From: Quercus robur
Taxonomy: Eukaryota > Streptophyta > Magnoliopsida > Fagales > Fagaceae
NCBI RefSeq assembly: GCF_932294415.1
Contig: NC_065538.1
Location: 46,290,843-46,354,842 of the forward strand
Reading direction: 5' to 3'
Length of the DNA: 64,000 bases
Shown: positions 50,931-62,053 of the stretch, piece after piece
Layout of the letters: each line of letters begins with the position of its first letter
How positions within the stretch are numbered: position 1 is the first letter of the stretch
Translations under genes and position numbers: made by a program
Notes under the pieces: generated by a model
What the model was told of the DNA's origin: nothing
Seen by the model: only the letters and a program-made list of their open reading frames with translations
Database searches by the model: none

Positions 50931-51224
50931 TTTATTTTATTTTTTTGATTTCTTTATTACGAAAAACGAAAGAGAAAGCAAACAACAGAGGGAAATTTAT
51001 ATGGTAAAAAACGAAGGAGAAAACAAACAACAGAAGGAAATTTAATCATTCCATATGAATGGGTTTTAGAGCATCCACATTTAGCTTATACTTTTTTTTT
51101 TTAGCCCATTTTCTATATTTAAGTCAAATTCTCATTTTATTTTATTTTTTTTCAAAAAAGGAGTCAAATTCTCTAATTTTTTCTAGATTTCCATTTAAGT
51201 AAATTTTTTTTTTTAAATAAAATA
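50931..51224. other. Intergenic, no gene
   Basis: AT-rich with T runs and two direct copies of a GAGAAA.CAAACAACAGA-type block (50971 and 51015). Confidence 0.45.
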
Positions 51225-51618
51225 AAATTTGGCAATAAATTTGGTTGTAACTTAAGGTTATAGCTCCAATCATTCTCTTTTTATTGGATTTGATCATTTT
51301 GACAAATTTACATTTGAATTACATTTTCTTCTTATATCTTTCATGTCTATAAAATTTCCAAATGATCAAAGATTAATATTTAACTCATTAATCATTTGTT
51401 TAAATTTCAAGTTTTTGTGGTCTAAAATTATGCATAAAAAATAAGTTTGTAGGTCAAATAGTTAAATTATATATAATTGGCATGAAATTTGAAGTGTGTA
51501 CTAAGAACATAAAGAATATACAATCCAATTGTTAGATTTTAAAATTATGTAGTTATATTAATTTTTTTAATGAAAATTGTAGTTTTAGGTTACAACTAAG
51601 TTTGTAGTCAAACTTTGT
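51225..51618. mobile_element. MITE, second copy of the family at 13797
   Basis: The left end (AAATTTGGCAATAAATTTGG, then TTGTAACTTAAGG) is an imperfect inverted repeat of the right end (TTACAACTAAG, then TTTGTAGTCAAACTTTG). Length is about 394 bp, non-coding. The interior matches 13797-14007 at many blocks. Confidence 0.55.
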
Positions 51619-53136
51619 CTATCTTGTATAATATGTTATAAAATTTTATCTCTCCAAAATTTTTTTTTTGGGTTATCTCTTTTCATCCTTCTGCAATATT
51701 TTAGCCTCATCAAGCTTCCCATCAGAGCACCAACAAATCACAATATTTCACCTAAAAATATCACCAATTTTCACCAAAATTAATTTTATTTTCACCAACA
51801 AATCACAAATTTTTTGGTAGCCCCTCTCCGTCCTCTTGAAAAATAACATCACATCACTGGGCCTCCCTGCTCAGACCAACGTATCGATGACTAGCCTTAA
51901 ACATTCTTCTAGTGGCCTCCCTATTGATCCTCATTAGGGTCAATGACTCTTTAATATCACGCCCCAGAATAGTCTACTGCATGAGAAAAGCCAAGAGTTT
52001 TATTTATTTAATATCATCATTATTATAAATTGTATAGTCTTATCATTTTTATTCTAAAATTAAATAAAATCTTACACGTTGTGCAGTTGTGCTTGCAATA
52101 TGTGACCTTAGTTTAAGTGTTACATATTGTACAACGTAATTTTTCTATGCGAGATTTTTTTTTTTTTTGGAGAAACTTTTCCATACGAGTCATTATAGGT
52201 ATAAGTAAATTAAAAAACTTTCTCAAAAAAAAGAAAAGTACATTAAAAAAATGTTAACATAGTTTATTTTGAGTGAAAACCTAGTACCAGTGTTTTTAAA
52301 AATTAAAATATTGGTCCAATTAGTAACTGAAAGTAATTTTTATATGTAACTTAAAATATTTTTTTGTTCTCTTACCACTGTTATCTATTTTATTATTAAA
52401 TTGAAATTATTTAATTGAAATTAATTCTCATTTTACATCAATTATTTTTTGTTTTCTTATTCTATTATTTATATTATTTCTTATTTTAATTGAAAAAAAT
52501 GGGGAAAGTAAATGGAATAGATAATAATGAAGTTCTCATTAATTTAGTGTAAAAGAAAAAGGGGAGGATGGATGTGGGCATGGGATGGTTTTTACCTCCT
52601 GAGTCACACATTTGCTTCCTTCAAAATGGGAAGAAAACTAAGGAGAAAATACAAATATAAAAGAGAGTTGTTATTTTTCCCTTTATGTCTCTCACTCTCC
52701 CCATCCTCAACCGTATGCAAAATTAGGAGATTACTCACCAAAGTCTGAGTAATAAATCAATATTGCAAGATTTGAATGGCTTTTATGGCACGCTCAAATC
52801 AATTTTACCAAAATCTGAGCGCAGGGACGAACCTAGCAAAGCCTCGGGCCCCCCCGGCCTAAAAAAAAAAAAAAAAAAAAAAAGTAATCATACTCCCCAA
52901 ACCCCAACCCAGCCCTTATTGGCCCCCCAGCCCAACCTCTCCAGTCCCCCCAATTGGAACAGCCCCGAACCAAGCCCAACCCAAAAATAAAATAAAAAAC
53001 CTATTAACCCTTTTCCAGTCCCCCCAGTTAGAACAGTGCTTGTTGTTGGGTTATTTATTTATTTATTTATTTTTTAAAGATGATTGTGAATTGAATTTGA
53101 ATATGTGATTGTGTTTGGGACTTGCGAGTCTCTATT

Positions 53137-53173
<37 letters not shown>

Positions 53174-53630
53174 GCTGTTGAGTGGGAGTGTTTGAGTTAA
53201 GAAACTGAGATATGAGATGTGAAGTAATTATATATAAAGCATTTGATTGTTTGATAGTTTGTTGGTAGTGTTGGGGCAATAGGGAATAGGCATTGGACAA
53301 AGATGCCAAAAAAAATTGGTTAATGCATTATAAATTAGTAGTGGGGTAATAGCGCATTTGAGTGACAAAGATAAAGAGACAAAAGACCAAGAGAGAGAGA
53401 GAGAGAGTATAATAAAAATGTGACACAAATTTATCAAAATAAAGGCTTGAACAAGATTAGATTTTATGTAGGAGAAATCGGTAAAAATCTAATTTTTCCA
53501 ATCAAGCTTTACTTTTCATGTCATTTAAATTCCTAGCACTTTACTTTCCTTGTCATTTAAAAATTACAAGTCATTTACTTTCCCTTGTCATTTAAATTCC
53601 AAGCATTTATTTCTTGTATTTGTATTCCTG
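51619..53630. other. Intergenic, no gene recognised
   Basis: AT-rich. It includes a poly-A run (52861-52883) after a GGGACGAACC...GGCCCCCCCGG stretch that looks like a transposon or retroposon end. It also has a (TA)n tract at 53141-53167 and a (GA)n tract near 53394-53408. ORFs here are low-complexity. Confidence 0.45.
53141..53167. repeat. (TA)n microsatellite
   Basis: About 13 TA units. Confidence 0.9.
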
Positions 53631-53787
53631 GGAAATTATTGTATACTCCCAGAGCACCATAAATGTGTACTCCCTCCTCTCATATGAATGGTGTGTCTCA
53701 CTAATTAAATTCATGATGGGACCCACCATTTATGTGAGAGAAGGGAGTACGTATTTATAGTATTTCGGGAGTACCTAATAATTTTCC
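53631..53787. mobile_element. Hairpin MITE
   Basis: 157 bp whose halves pair: GGAAATTATTGTATACTCCC at the left versus the reverse of GGGAGTACCTAATAATTTTCC at the right, and GTACTCCCTCCTCTCATA versus TATGTGAGAGAAGGGAGTAC inside. No coding capacity; the flanking duplication is uncertain. Confidence 0.65.
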
Positions 53788-53884
53788 TATATTCCTTTAT
53801 TTTATTGCACTTTACTTTCCTGTCTTTTAATTTATAGCACTTATTCATTATTGTTGCTTCTTATTCCTTCTCATAACATAGTTT

Positions 53885-54839
53885 TCACACATTAATAGCT
53901 TGGGCAAAACAAATCTCTAAAGTATGCTTTTCCAAAAGAAAATGATTTTTCAAAAAAACTTTACTTCTTTTCAAAAAAAATAAAAAAAAAATCTTAAAAA
54001 AACTTTTAAAAATTTTTCCTTTCTTTTTCAATAAAATACTTTCAAAAAAAAAAATCTCTTTTCCTTTCTTCCTCAACACCCCCCCCCCCCAACCAAAAAA
54101 AAAAAAAAGGTAGTTTTTTTCTAAAATAAACCTCCCCTCTTTCCAAAGAAATAAAATGATTTTCTTTTACTATGTTAGAAATTATTTTCCAAAAAAAAAA
54201 AAGGAAATTTTTTGAATGTGCAAAGTTTCTAAAAGGGAATAATCTTTTACACCACATTTTCTCTAAATAAATCATAGGATTTTTGGAACCCAAACTTTTT
54301 TTAAAAATGAAACCCATGAACACTCTCTTTGAAATACCCCTTTTCAATATAAGTTCCCTAAAAATAACAAAAAAAAAAAAAATTAATTCTTTTCTCCTTC
54401 TTTAAAAATAAAAACCCATGAAACTTTTCAAAAAAAAAAAAAATCTTTTATTCCTCCCTCTTTTCAGAACTACCCTTAAAAAAAAAGGATTTTCAAAACT
54501 AACCTATTTTCCTTTAAACTTTGTCATCAAAGAAAAAATCATGGGATTTTTTAAAAGTCAAACTCATCTTCTTTAAAAACCTATAAAAATTTTCTACTAA
54601 CTCTCTCTTTTCAAAATTCCTTTTTGGTTTCTCAAAATTGGTGTTTGAAAACAAATGCTAGATGCCATGAAATTTTCAGGTTCCCCTTTAAAATAAAAAC
54701 ATTGGCATTTCTTTCCTCTTAATAAACTCTTTCCAAAACCCTTTCTTTTTCCAAAAAAGAAAATACAAAAACTTGTTTTTATAAAGGATTTTCCTATTTT
54801 TCTCATTCAAAAGTGATAAGGGTATTTTTTTACTAAGAA
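53885..54839. repeat. Homopolymer-rich tract (A and T runs)
   Basis: A dense mixture of CTTTTC, CAAAAA and A8-A13 runs plus a C10 run near 54080. Every minus-strand ORF here is a Lys/Phe artefact. A similar texture returns at 55526-55760, so the LTR-like block between seems inserted into it. Confidence 0.6.
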
Positions 54840-55500
54840 AATTTTCCAACTCTTCTTTACCAGTCGGGTCAAACATCTCCTTCAATCTCCTTGAGACTTG
54901 TTGGGTCAAACATCTCCTTCAGTCTCCTTGAGACCTATCAGGTCAAGCATCTCCTTCAGTCTCCTTAAGATCCTTCGGTCTCCTTTAGACCCAACGAGTC
55001 AACATCTCCTTCGGACCCAACTGAACATCACATGTATCTCCGTCCATAAGCCTAAGAACACCCATCAGGTTAACATACATACCGACGGGTGGAAACACTT
55101 AGGTCCTATACAATTTTGAGTGTACTCCACTCATATCACCCTATATGGAAAAAACTTACACACCACGCCTAAAGACCCTACTACATATTCGTATCCTTCC
55201 AGTATGGGAAGTAAAGCACTAAGATCTCGAGGCTTTAACTCCATATCTTCTCTACAAGGAAAGATCCTATATTTAAGAGATTTTGGTCAAATCTACACCA
55301 CTATATAAACATCAAGTCTCTACTACTCCAAGGAACGTGAAATTTCCTAACTCTCACACCTTTGAGTTCTTGGAGATTCTTCTATCAATGACTTAACCTT
55401 CGGAGAGTTTTTGACCGGCACCCCACCAGTGCTTTTTGTGGGTTCTTTGTTCTCTTGTTCTTCAGGTACCCTAATTGGCGCGCGTGTGGACAATCAACTC
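54840..55500 (+). mobile_element. Probable Ty3/gypsy LTR relic with 37 bp minisatellite
   Basis: A 37 bp unit (GGGTCAAACATCTCCTTCA...) repeats from 54866, 54903 and 54940. Further on are CTATATAAAC (TATA-like, 55302), TTCGGAGAGTTTTTGACC and CACCCCACCAGTGCTTTTTG, the word pattern of many plant Tat/Ogre-type gypsy LTR ends. ACCCTAATTGGCGCGCG follows. No coding part, primer site or partner LTR was proven. Confidence 0.4.
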
Positions 55501-55926
55501 ACTGATGATTTTGTGCATCATCAAAATGAATTTTTCCCTCTAAAAAAATTGATGAAAATAGTTTTCTAAAAACTCTTCCCTTTATCAAAAATAACAAAAT
55601 CATTTCCTCACCATTTTTTTTTTTTTTTAAAGCTTTCCTTTCCTCAAAAAGTTAAAATTTTCAAAAGTAAAGAAAAACATTATTTTTACAAAATGTGCAA
55701 ACTATTTAGAGAAAAACTCTTTTTTCCAAAAAAATTTGAAAAAAAGTGCAAAATCATGAATTTTAATAAGCCAAGAATGTATTGACCCCTTTGGTAACTT
55801 AATCAATTAATTTATCCAAGTGAAATTAATTAGATTCAATTACATGCAATAAGCATGGCAGCACAAACAAATCACTAACTAAGTTAAATGCAGCGAAAAA
55901 TAAATTTGACACAGGTGATTTCTTTA

Positions 55927-56449
55927 CAAGAAAATTGAGTACCTTTAACCATTCCAAGTCGATTAGTAGGAGCTGATTGGGACTAACTCATTCGTTTAGT
56001 TGGGTGAACAGCGCAGTGACTAAGAGATTGAGTTGCTGAGTTTCTTAGCTATCTGAGCTAGTAATTAGTTGAGACTGGTTTTTGAGCTAGCATTTAGTTA
56101 GTTATGATGTTAGTTAGTGACAGTTAGAATTAGTTAGTTCCTAGCAACTTGTGTCATAATGCATAACTGTAATTGATAGTTGATTAGCTACTATAAAGGG
56201 CTATGGTTACTTGTAATTCACCATCTTAGGAAATAATAAGCAAAAGTACATTCTTCTCTTCTAAGTTCTTCCTCTTCTCTTTGTGTTCTAATTCTTTAGG
56301 AGGCCTAGTTCCCTCAAAAAACTACTCATAATCTTCTTAATTCCATAAGACCCAATGGATTCTTATCATCAATGCTCTGATATCAAATGTAATGAACGAT
56401 TTGCAAAGTTGGACTCTTAGGGAAATTAGTTAAACCTGACCAATTCAAG
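55927..56449. repeat. Duplicated 3' flank of GLR-4, left part
   Basis: Matches 25768-26280 and 38672-39165. It is followed by element B and resumes at 63168. Confidence 0.75.
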
Positions 56450-56454
56450 GTAGT

Positions 56455-57563
56455 TGAAAGTTCAAAAACGTGTACAAAACACCTTTGAACGTTTAGACCC
56501 CCAAAATACAACTTAACCAACTCAAGCAAAATGTCAAACAACTAGTGTGCGGAAACTTAACACATGCTATAATATGAAATTGGTTATAAACTATCTAAGC
56601 CATAACAAAATTAAACCACAGTAGATAATGTAAAGGCAAAGATAGAGAGGAAGGAAGATGCAAACACAAAGACAACACGCGATGTGTTATCGAAGAGGAA
56701 ACCGAAGTCCTCGGCGAAAAACCTCTCCGTCGCCCTCCAAGCGGTAATCAATCCACTAGAAAATACAGTTGGGATACAAGGACAGCAATAGACCCTCCAA
56801 GCCTAATCTACCCAATGCACCTAAGCCCTCCAAGCTTCTAGCTTCAACGAGGTTGCGCCGAACCTTTTTCTTTTCTAGCTTCCCGGATTCCGCTACTAGA
56901 CCGTAGCATCAACCAATGAAGATTGGCTCCTTCCTAACTGCTTCCCAGAACTCCAAACAATTGTCTCACAGAGATGATAATGGTGAGAACCAGGTTTGGT
57001 ATAATGCCTCTCAAGGATTTGACAATGGAGAGGAAGAGAGTAAGGGAATTTGAAGAGACTCTAAGGTATAGATTGTGGGTGAAGCAATCTGGTTTTTCTT
57101 TAGGGTTTCTCTCTCAAAATTATCTCTGGAAGCTCTCTTTCAATCGTGGGTTAAAGGGGTATTTATACTGGAGTGGGAGAGGAATGTGAAACGTCAGGTT
57201 TTACAAAACAGGGGTGGCTCGCGGCTTGACCTCGGGGCTTGACCAAGTCGCGAGATCCAGTCGCGAGTTAACCGTATAGCCAGTTGTCCTGTTTTGTCCT
57301 GTAGTGCTCCAGCTAGCATGACTGTTCATCTTCCAGCATGCTTGGCACGTGTGCAGCTTCTGGCGGCTTGCAGCCGCGAGTCCACCCGCGAGTCCCAACC
57401 GCGAGTCTCTGTTTTCTTGCACACTCTTGAGCAAACTTCACTCTATCTCACTCACTACCCTTACAACAAACCCACCTAAATACAAGGTTACTAAATGCTG
57501 AATTACAAGCAAATTTGGCACGGAATAAAGCCAATTAGATGGTCGAATAAATTCAACCTTACA
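56455..57563 (-). repeat. 3' LTR of element B
   Basis: 1109 bp with TATA (tatttata on the plus strand near 57160) and the U3 block of TCGCGA-type words (57218-57410). It abuts the PPT. Confidence 0.9.
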
Positions 57564-57575
57564 ATCTCCCCCTTT
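57564..57575 (-). other. Polypurine tract of element B
   Basis: AAAGGGGGAGAT on the minus strand directly before the 3' LTR. Confidence 0.88.
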
Positions 57576-58340
57576 GGCTATTCCGTGACAAAACCCTAAA
57601 ACAGACTCTAGACTTAACATGTGATTTGGGAACAATTGAACAAAACTCACTCACACCTAACTCAAGAAGCTGTGAAACACTTGAATCATATGAACATAAT
57701 ACTCCTGAAACACAACAATACACCATGATCATTATAAGCAGAAAATTATAAATGCATATGAAACAGGCAATATGTGATCAAGCAAAGATGGAGTTAATAA
57801 ACAAACCATGGCTTGATCAACCAAGTGAACACCACAAGGTAGTGATCACAGTGCTCATTCACACTTGGAATGAACACAAGGACATACAAGTTAACAAGCA
57901 CAAGGCAAGACACTTGTATGTTCAACACTCAACCAATGCATAGCACACAAGGCATATGCATCTAGGAACAATCCTACAAGGGCACAAGAGTGACAGTACA
58001 TAAACCAAAATGCAGAACATTTAGATTAAAGTACTGATTTCAACATAGCATAAAGGCTGCACTAAGCAAGGTACATACCATAAAGCCTACAAACTATGCA
58101 TAAAACATTAACCCTAAAAGTTTACAAAAGCACATGGGTACAAACCAAAAACATCCTGAATAACATCATCAAAATATATTAAAGTTTAAATCAAGAGTAT
58201 AAGTTAAGAGTTAGGAACATCTATACACCAAAACACAGTGTATCAAAACCATAAAAACACTAAAAGTACCCAACAAACATAAACCTAAAGCCATAAGTTT
58301 AGAAGATAAGACTAAAAACAAAAGTATGATAAAAGTATGT

Positions 58341-58415
58341 GTGTACTCCCCCTATCACTATGCACACTTCCCTTTGAACTTTTCTCCCCCTTACTGAATG
58401 CTCTCCCCCTTTTTG
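58341..58415 (-). other. Cluster of extra polypurine tracts in element B
   Basis: AAAAAGGGGGAGAG, AAGGGGGAGAA and TAGGGGGAGT on the minus strand, just after the accessory gene, as in A and C. Confidence 0.6.
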
Positions 58416-58425
58416 TCACGAATAG

Positions 58426-59571
58426 CTAAAGACTCTCGTCTAACTTTCGTTGAATCTCATCAAGCTGATTCTCCATAGTCTCGAGGCGCATTTGGACATG
58501 GTTGTTTGTGGAGTAGAGGAGTGCCACAAGCTCATCAACGCATTTCTGAATATGCTCAAGTACGCTGCCGACTCTATCAGTATGAGGAGCAATCTGTGCT
58601 TGCGAAATACTAGCTGGTGAAGCTTCAGGAACAGCACGTGATGTAGATGTGGTATGTGCAGGTGTCTTTGAGTCAGGGGCAGAAGGAGTAACCGGAGAGA
58701 GGTGAGCACTTCTTGGTGATTTAAAGGAGTGACTTCTGCTAGCTTGAAGAGTGAACAAGGAAATGGGACGTTGACGAGTCAACATTTTTCCATCTGCAGG
58801 AGGAATAATGCCTGCACGAAGAATGAGCTTCATGATGAGACTGCAAAATCGAATAACTCCTCGAGCTGCAGATCGACACGCGGTCTTCCTCAAGGTGTAG
58901 TAGATGTGAGCACATATATCAATGGGGGCTCCTGTAATAAGGTCACAGAGAAATAGAGCTCTCCCAAGATTGATGAATGTAGTGTTGGACAGTGGGTAGA
59001 GATTGGTGAACATGATCAACTTCAGTGTGGTCAGCTCAGGTGCAAACTTTGCGGTGCTGATGGATGTTCCTGCACTGGATACTTCATGGTCGTGTCCAAG
59101 GATTTGTAGAATTTCTCCAACCTCTGGATTTTGTTCATCATAAGGAGTTAAATTCACATTCTGAGGTCTGGTGATGCTGAAAAGACCTGCGATGGAGTCT
59201 AGGGTAACACTAAACTCTGTTCCTTTGACCCAGAAAATGAGTTGAGGTCCAAGATCAGTTGCATTGGAGAAGCATTCTTTGACCAGCTCATCCATTGGAT
59301 CATCAAAGTTTTCGAACAAGTTTGCCCAGTCTCGTTTCTCAAAGATTCGAGGGATGAAAGTAGTCCCTAAGGTGTTGAACTCTACTACTCGTTCCACTAT
59401 AGTGGTTGACTTGTCAAACACATTTGAGTAGGCGTGTGAGTTAAGGGGAAGTCTAAATCTATCCTCATTGGGATCTTGAGATGCCTGAGATGATAGACGA
59501 GTCCTTTTAGCAACTGGTGTTGCTGGTTCGTCAGCAACAATATCTTTACCCCTGGAAGATCGACGAGACAT
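58426..59571 (-). CDS. Accessory protein of element B, Transposase_32-like, full length
   Basis: 381 residues, the only full-length copy here. The start at 59571 is chosen because a splice acceptor (CTCTTGCAG) ends one base before it; the in-frame extension to 59724 is intron. The N-terminus is basic and Ser-rich with a KRTR cluster that could be a nuclear signal. The core has KRDWANL, a DSIAGLFSITRP block, and NLGRALFLCDLITGAPIDIC plus HIYYTLRKT. A Ser/Pro/Thr-rich linker follows, then a C-terminal coiled coil (QLDEIQRKLDESL). No signal peptide or membrane span, which argues against a true envelope protein. It resembles the family called putative plant transposon protein (PF20167), of unknown role. 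The open frame here and conserved motifs in all three copies suggest past selection. Confidence 0.75.
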   Translation of the reverse strand: MSRRSSRGKDIVADEPATPVAKRTRLSSQASQDPNEDRFRLPLNSHAYSNVFDKSTTIVERVVEFNTLGTTFIPRIFEKRDWANLFENFDDPMDELVKECFSNATDLGPQLIFWVKGTEFSVTLDSIAGLFSITRPQNVNLTPYDEQNPEVGEILQILGHDHEVSSAGTSISTAKFAPELTTLKLIMFTNLYPLSNTTFINLGRALFLCDLITGAPIDICAHIYYTLRKTACRSAARGVIRFCSLIMKLILRAGIIPPADGKMLTRQRPISLFTLQASRSHSFKSPRSAHLSPVTPSAPDSKTPAHTTSTSRAVPEASPASISQAQIAPHTDRVGSVLEHIQKCVDELVALLYSTNNHVQMRLETMENQLDEIQRKLDESL

Positions 59572-60273
59572 CTGCAAGAGAACAGGCCAACAGCAAAGAA
59601 CCAAACAACAATACCCCACAAGATGATTGTCAACAAGGTTCAGTGTAAATAATATTTCAATATATAAACACAAACAGAAGATAGTGCAGACCCAACCAAA
59701 ACTACCAACAATACACAGAAGCACAAACTAACACGTGCAGCAAAATTGGTGATAGTGCACCAAGACATAGATAGACAGCACAACTGACAAACTGTCATTG
59801 AGACAGGTTAACATGACCATGATATGCAATCAGATACAGCATTTGAACATTTAGAGCAGATAACAAAATTCACTCCATCAGAGACATGAACAAGGGGAAA
59901 AAATTTCAACTTGAAGAAACCAAAAACATTCACACTGGAACACGTGGTTGAGAGACATACATTATGTTATCATAAAAACTCAGTAACCAAAACCAAACAC
60001 CAACATCAATACTCAAGCAAGTGTAATGAGTAAGTCAAATAGACACCAAACCCATTTCAGAAAAGATTCTCAGATTCAATAATAGACAAAAATCAGAACA
60101 ATGAAAAGCACATTGTGACTGCTCAGCATGAAAACAGGTGAGAACAATATCAAACAAGACACGCCATACCCATTACACAAAGAGATAAGAATAACGAATA
60201 CAATACTAGTCCAAACAGTAACAGAAATATGCAGGAAAAAAGGAAAATGAGATTGAGAAAGCAAAACCCATAC
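59572..60273 (-). other. Intron before the accessory ORF of element B
   Basis: Donor AAAAG|GTATGGG at 60274/60273; acceptor TGTTCTCTTGCAG ending at 59572. Length 702 nt. The same borders are kept in C. Confidence 0.68.
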
Positions 60274-60429
60274 CTTTTCTTGATGATTTGGATAAGAAAT
60301 GAAGCACCAATGAGGTTCGAAAAAAAATGGATTCACGAAGTGTTTGGAAGGAAAACAGTTTAAAGAGAAGATGAACAGTTACAAAAGTTCGAGGGAAAAC
60401 TGAAAAAGGTTTAAAAACTGCTCCTGTTT

Positions 60430-60690
60430 CTGCAAAACACGCGATTTTCGCGACTTGATTAAGTCGCCACACAGTCGCCAGCTCAAGCCGCCAAAGCACT
60501 TAAGAACAAAATTTTGAAAAATTTTTCTAAGTGTTTTTCACAACTGGAAGGTCTACCCGCGAGTGAGTCGCGAGCTGAGCCGCGAAAATCTCTGAGTGAA
60601 CCTCGCGACTGGACCTTCTACTCACGAACAAGTCGCCAAAAATGACCAGCGAAGATGCGACTGAGGCTCGCGACTTGACATACCCGCGAC
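60430..60690 (-). promoter_or_regulatory. TCGCGA-rich cluster upstream of the accessory gene (element B)
   Basis: Many TCGCGA, GCGAG and CCGCGA words in 260 bp, then a TTTTTAAAC word (near 60410) and the leader exon. Same arrangement as in A and C. Confidence 0.42.
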
Positions 60691-60980
60691 TGAGCCACCA
60701 AAACAGGGCAAAACAGTATTTTTGACATTTTCAGATTTTTCAAACAAAATACTTTCCAAAAACACCTAAAACACTCAAAAATCTTTTTGTGCTTGAATTA
60801 ACACAGATTGAGCATGTGAAAACACATTTTATCAAGTACAATCACACAAATGAATATGGCATTTATTGAACATAAACTTGTGTGTTGTGTGTGGATACCA
60901 ACAATGAGATAGTCCTTCGTCTAATGTGAAGCTTCAATGATCAATTCAACCAAGGCATACACAATTAGCACTAGATCATG

Positions 60981-61984
60981 AAAGCTGAATAGTTCCCTTC
61001 TCCATCACAGCTCTCTTCAGATTCTGAGTCAGACGAATCTGAGTCACTCAAGGTCGTGGCATACACTTTGCCTTTCGATTTCAAATAATTCGGACATTCC
61101 TTCTTAAAGTGTCCATGCCCGTTACATTCAAAACAAATGACACCTTGTGTGGGTTAGGATTCTTTTCCATCTTTCTTTTTGAAATCCCTCTTCTCCCTTC
61201 CAGAACTTTGGAATTTTCTTTTATCATCAAATTTGCCATTATTTTTGAATTTCAAAAACTTTCTGAAATTTTTAACAGGATAAGCTACATCTTTGTCAAC
61301 CACATCTTCTCCCGATGAGTCTTGATCTTCCACCTTCTCATTAATGGTCTTTAGAGTAAGGGATTTACTCTTCCGTTGATTGGGCAGCGACATCTCATAA
61401 GTCTGCAGAGAACCAACCAGCTCCTGTACTTTGATGTCGTCAAGATCCTTGCTCTCTTCAATGGCTGTCACTTTAGCACGAAAACTTTCCGGCAATGATC
61501 GAAGAATCTTCCTTACAATCTTTGAGTCCTCCGTTTTCTCCCCCAAGTTAAACTTACTGACAACCATCTCATTTAGCTTCCCATAGAAAGAGTCAAAAGA
61601 CTCATCCTCACTCATTTTAAGCTCCTCAAACCGAGTGGTCAGCATTTGTAACTTGATGTCTTTCACTTTCTTCGTGCCTTCATAAGTGGTTTCCAGAATC
61701 TCCCATGCTTCTTTGGCAATGGTAATGTGAGAAATCCTGTGAAATTCATCTGGAGACACACCACAGAAAATAGCATTGAGTGCTTTACTGTTAGCATTAG
61801 ATGCAGCAAGTGCTGCCTTATCCCATGTGGATTTGGCTGCCTCAGGTTTGGTCCAACCAATCTCAACAGCATCCCAAACGGATTCATCAATAAAACACAG
61901 AAAAGCTCTCATACGAACCTTCCAAAAAGCATAATTACTACCATCAAAATATGGAGGTGCATTTAGGGATTGAGACCTATCCAT
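60981..61984 (-). pseudogene. gag of element B, 3'-truncated
   Basis: Starts at 61984 and is open for 276 residues through the capsid region (FDGSNYAFWKVRMRAF, UBN2-like block). A TAA at 61154-61156 replaces Gln just before the first zinc knuckle, which is still recognisable (CFECNGHGHFKKECP). Homology stops at 60981, where a deletion joins the gag to downstream untranslated sequence through a CATG microhomology. The coiled coil and second knuckle are lost. At the position of the internal stop of element A this copy keeps Gln. Confidence 0.88.
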
Positions 61985-62039
61985 CTCAAAAGGGAGTCAA
62001 GGATCACACAATAGTAATGAAACCAACAGCAGTGTACCC

Positions 62040-62051
62040 GCTCTGATACCA
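62040..62051 (-). other. Primer binding site of element B
   Basis: TGGTATCAGAGC on the minus strand, 2 nt inside the 5' LTR. Confidence 0.88.
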
Positions 62052-62053
62052 AT

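Noticed and set aside
53885..54909. Several Lys/Phe-rich minus-strand ORFs
   Set aside because: They are translations of A and T homopolymer runs.
58426..59571. Accessory protein as a retroviral-type envelope
   Set aside because: Its position fits, but no signal peptide or membrane anchor is visible and its motifs are those of the putative plant transposon protein family.
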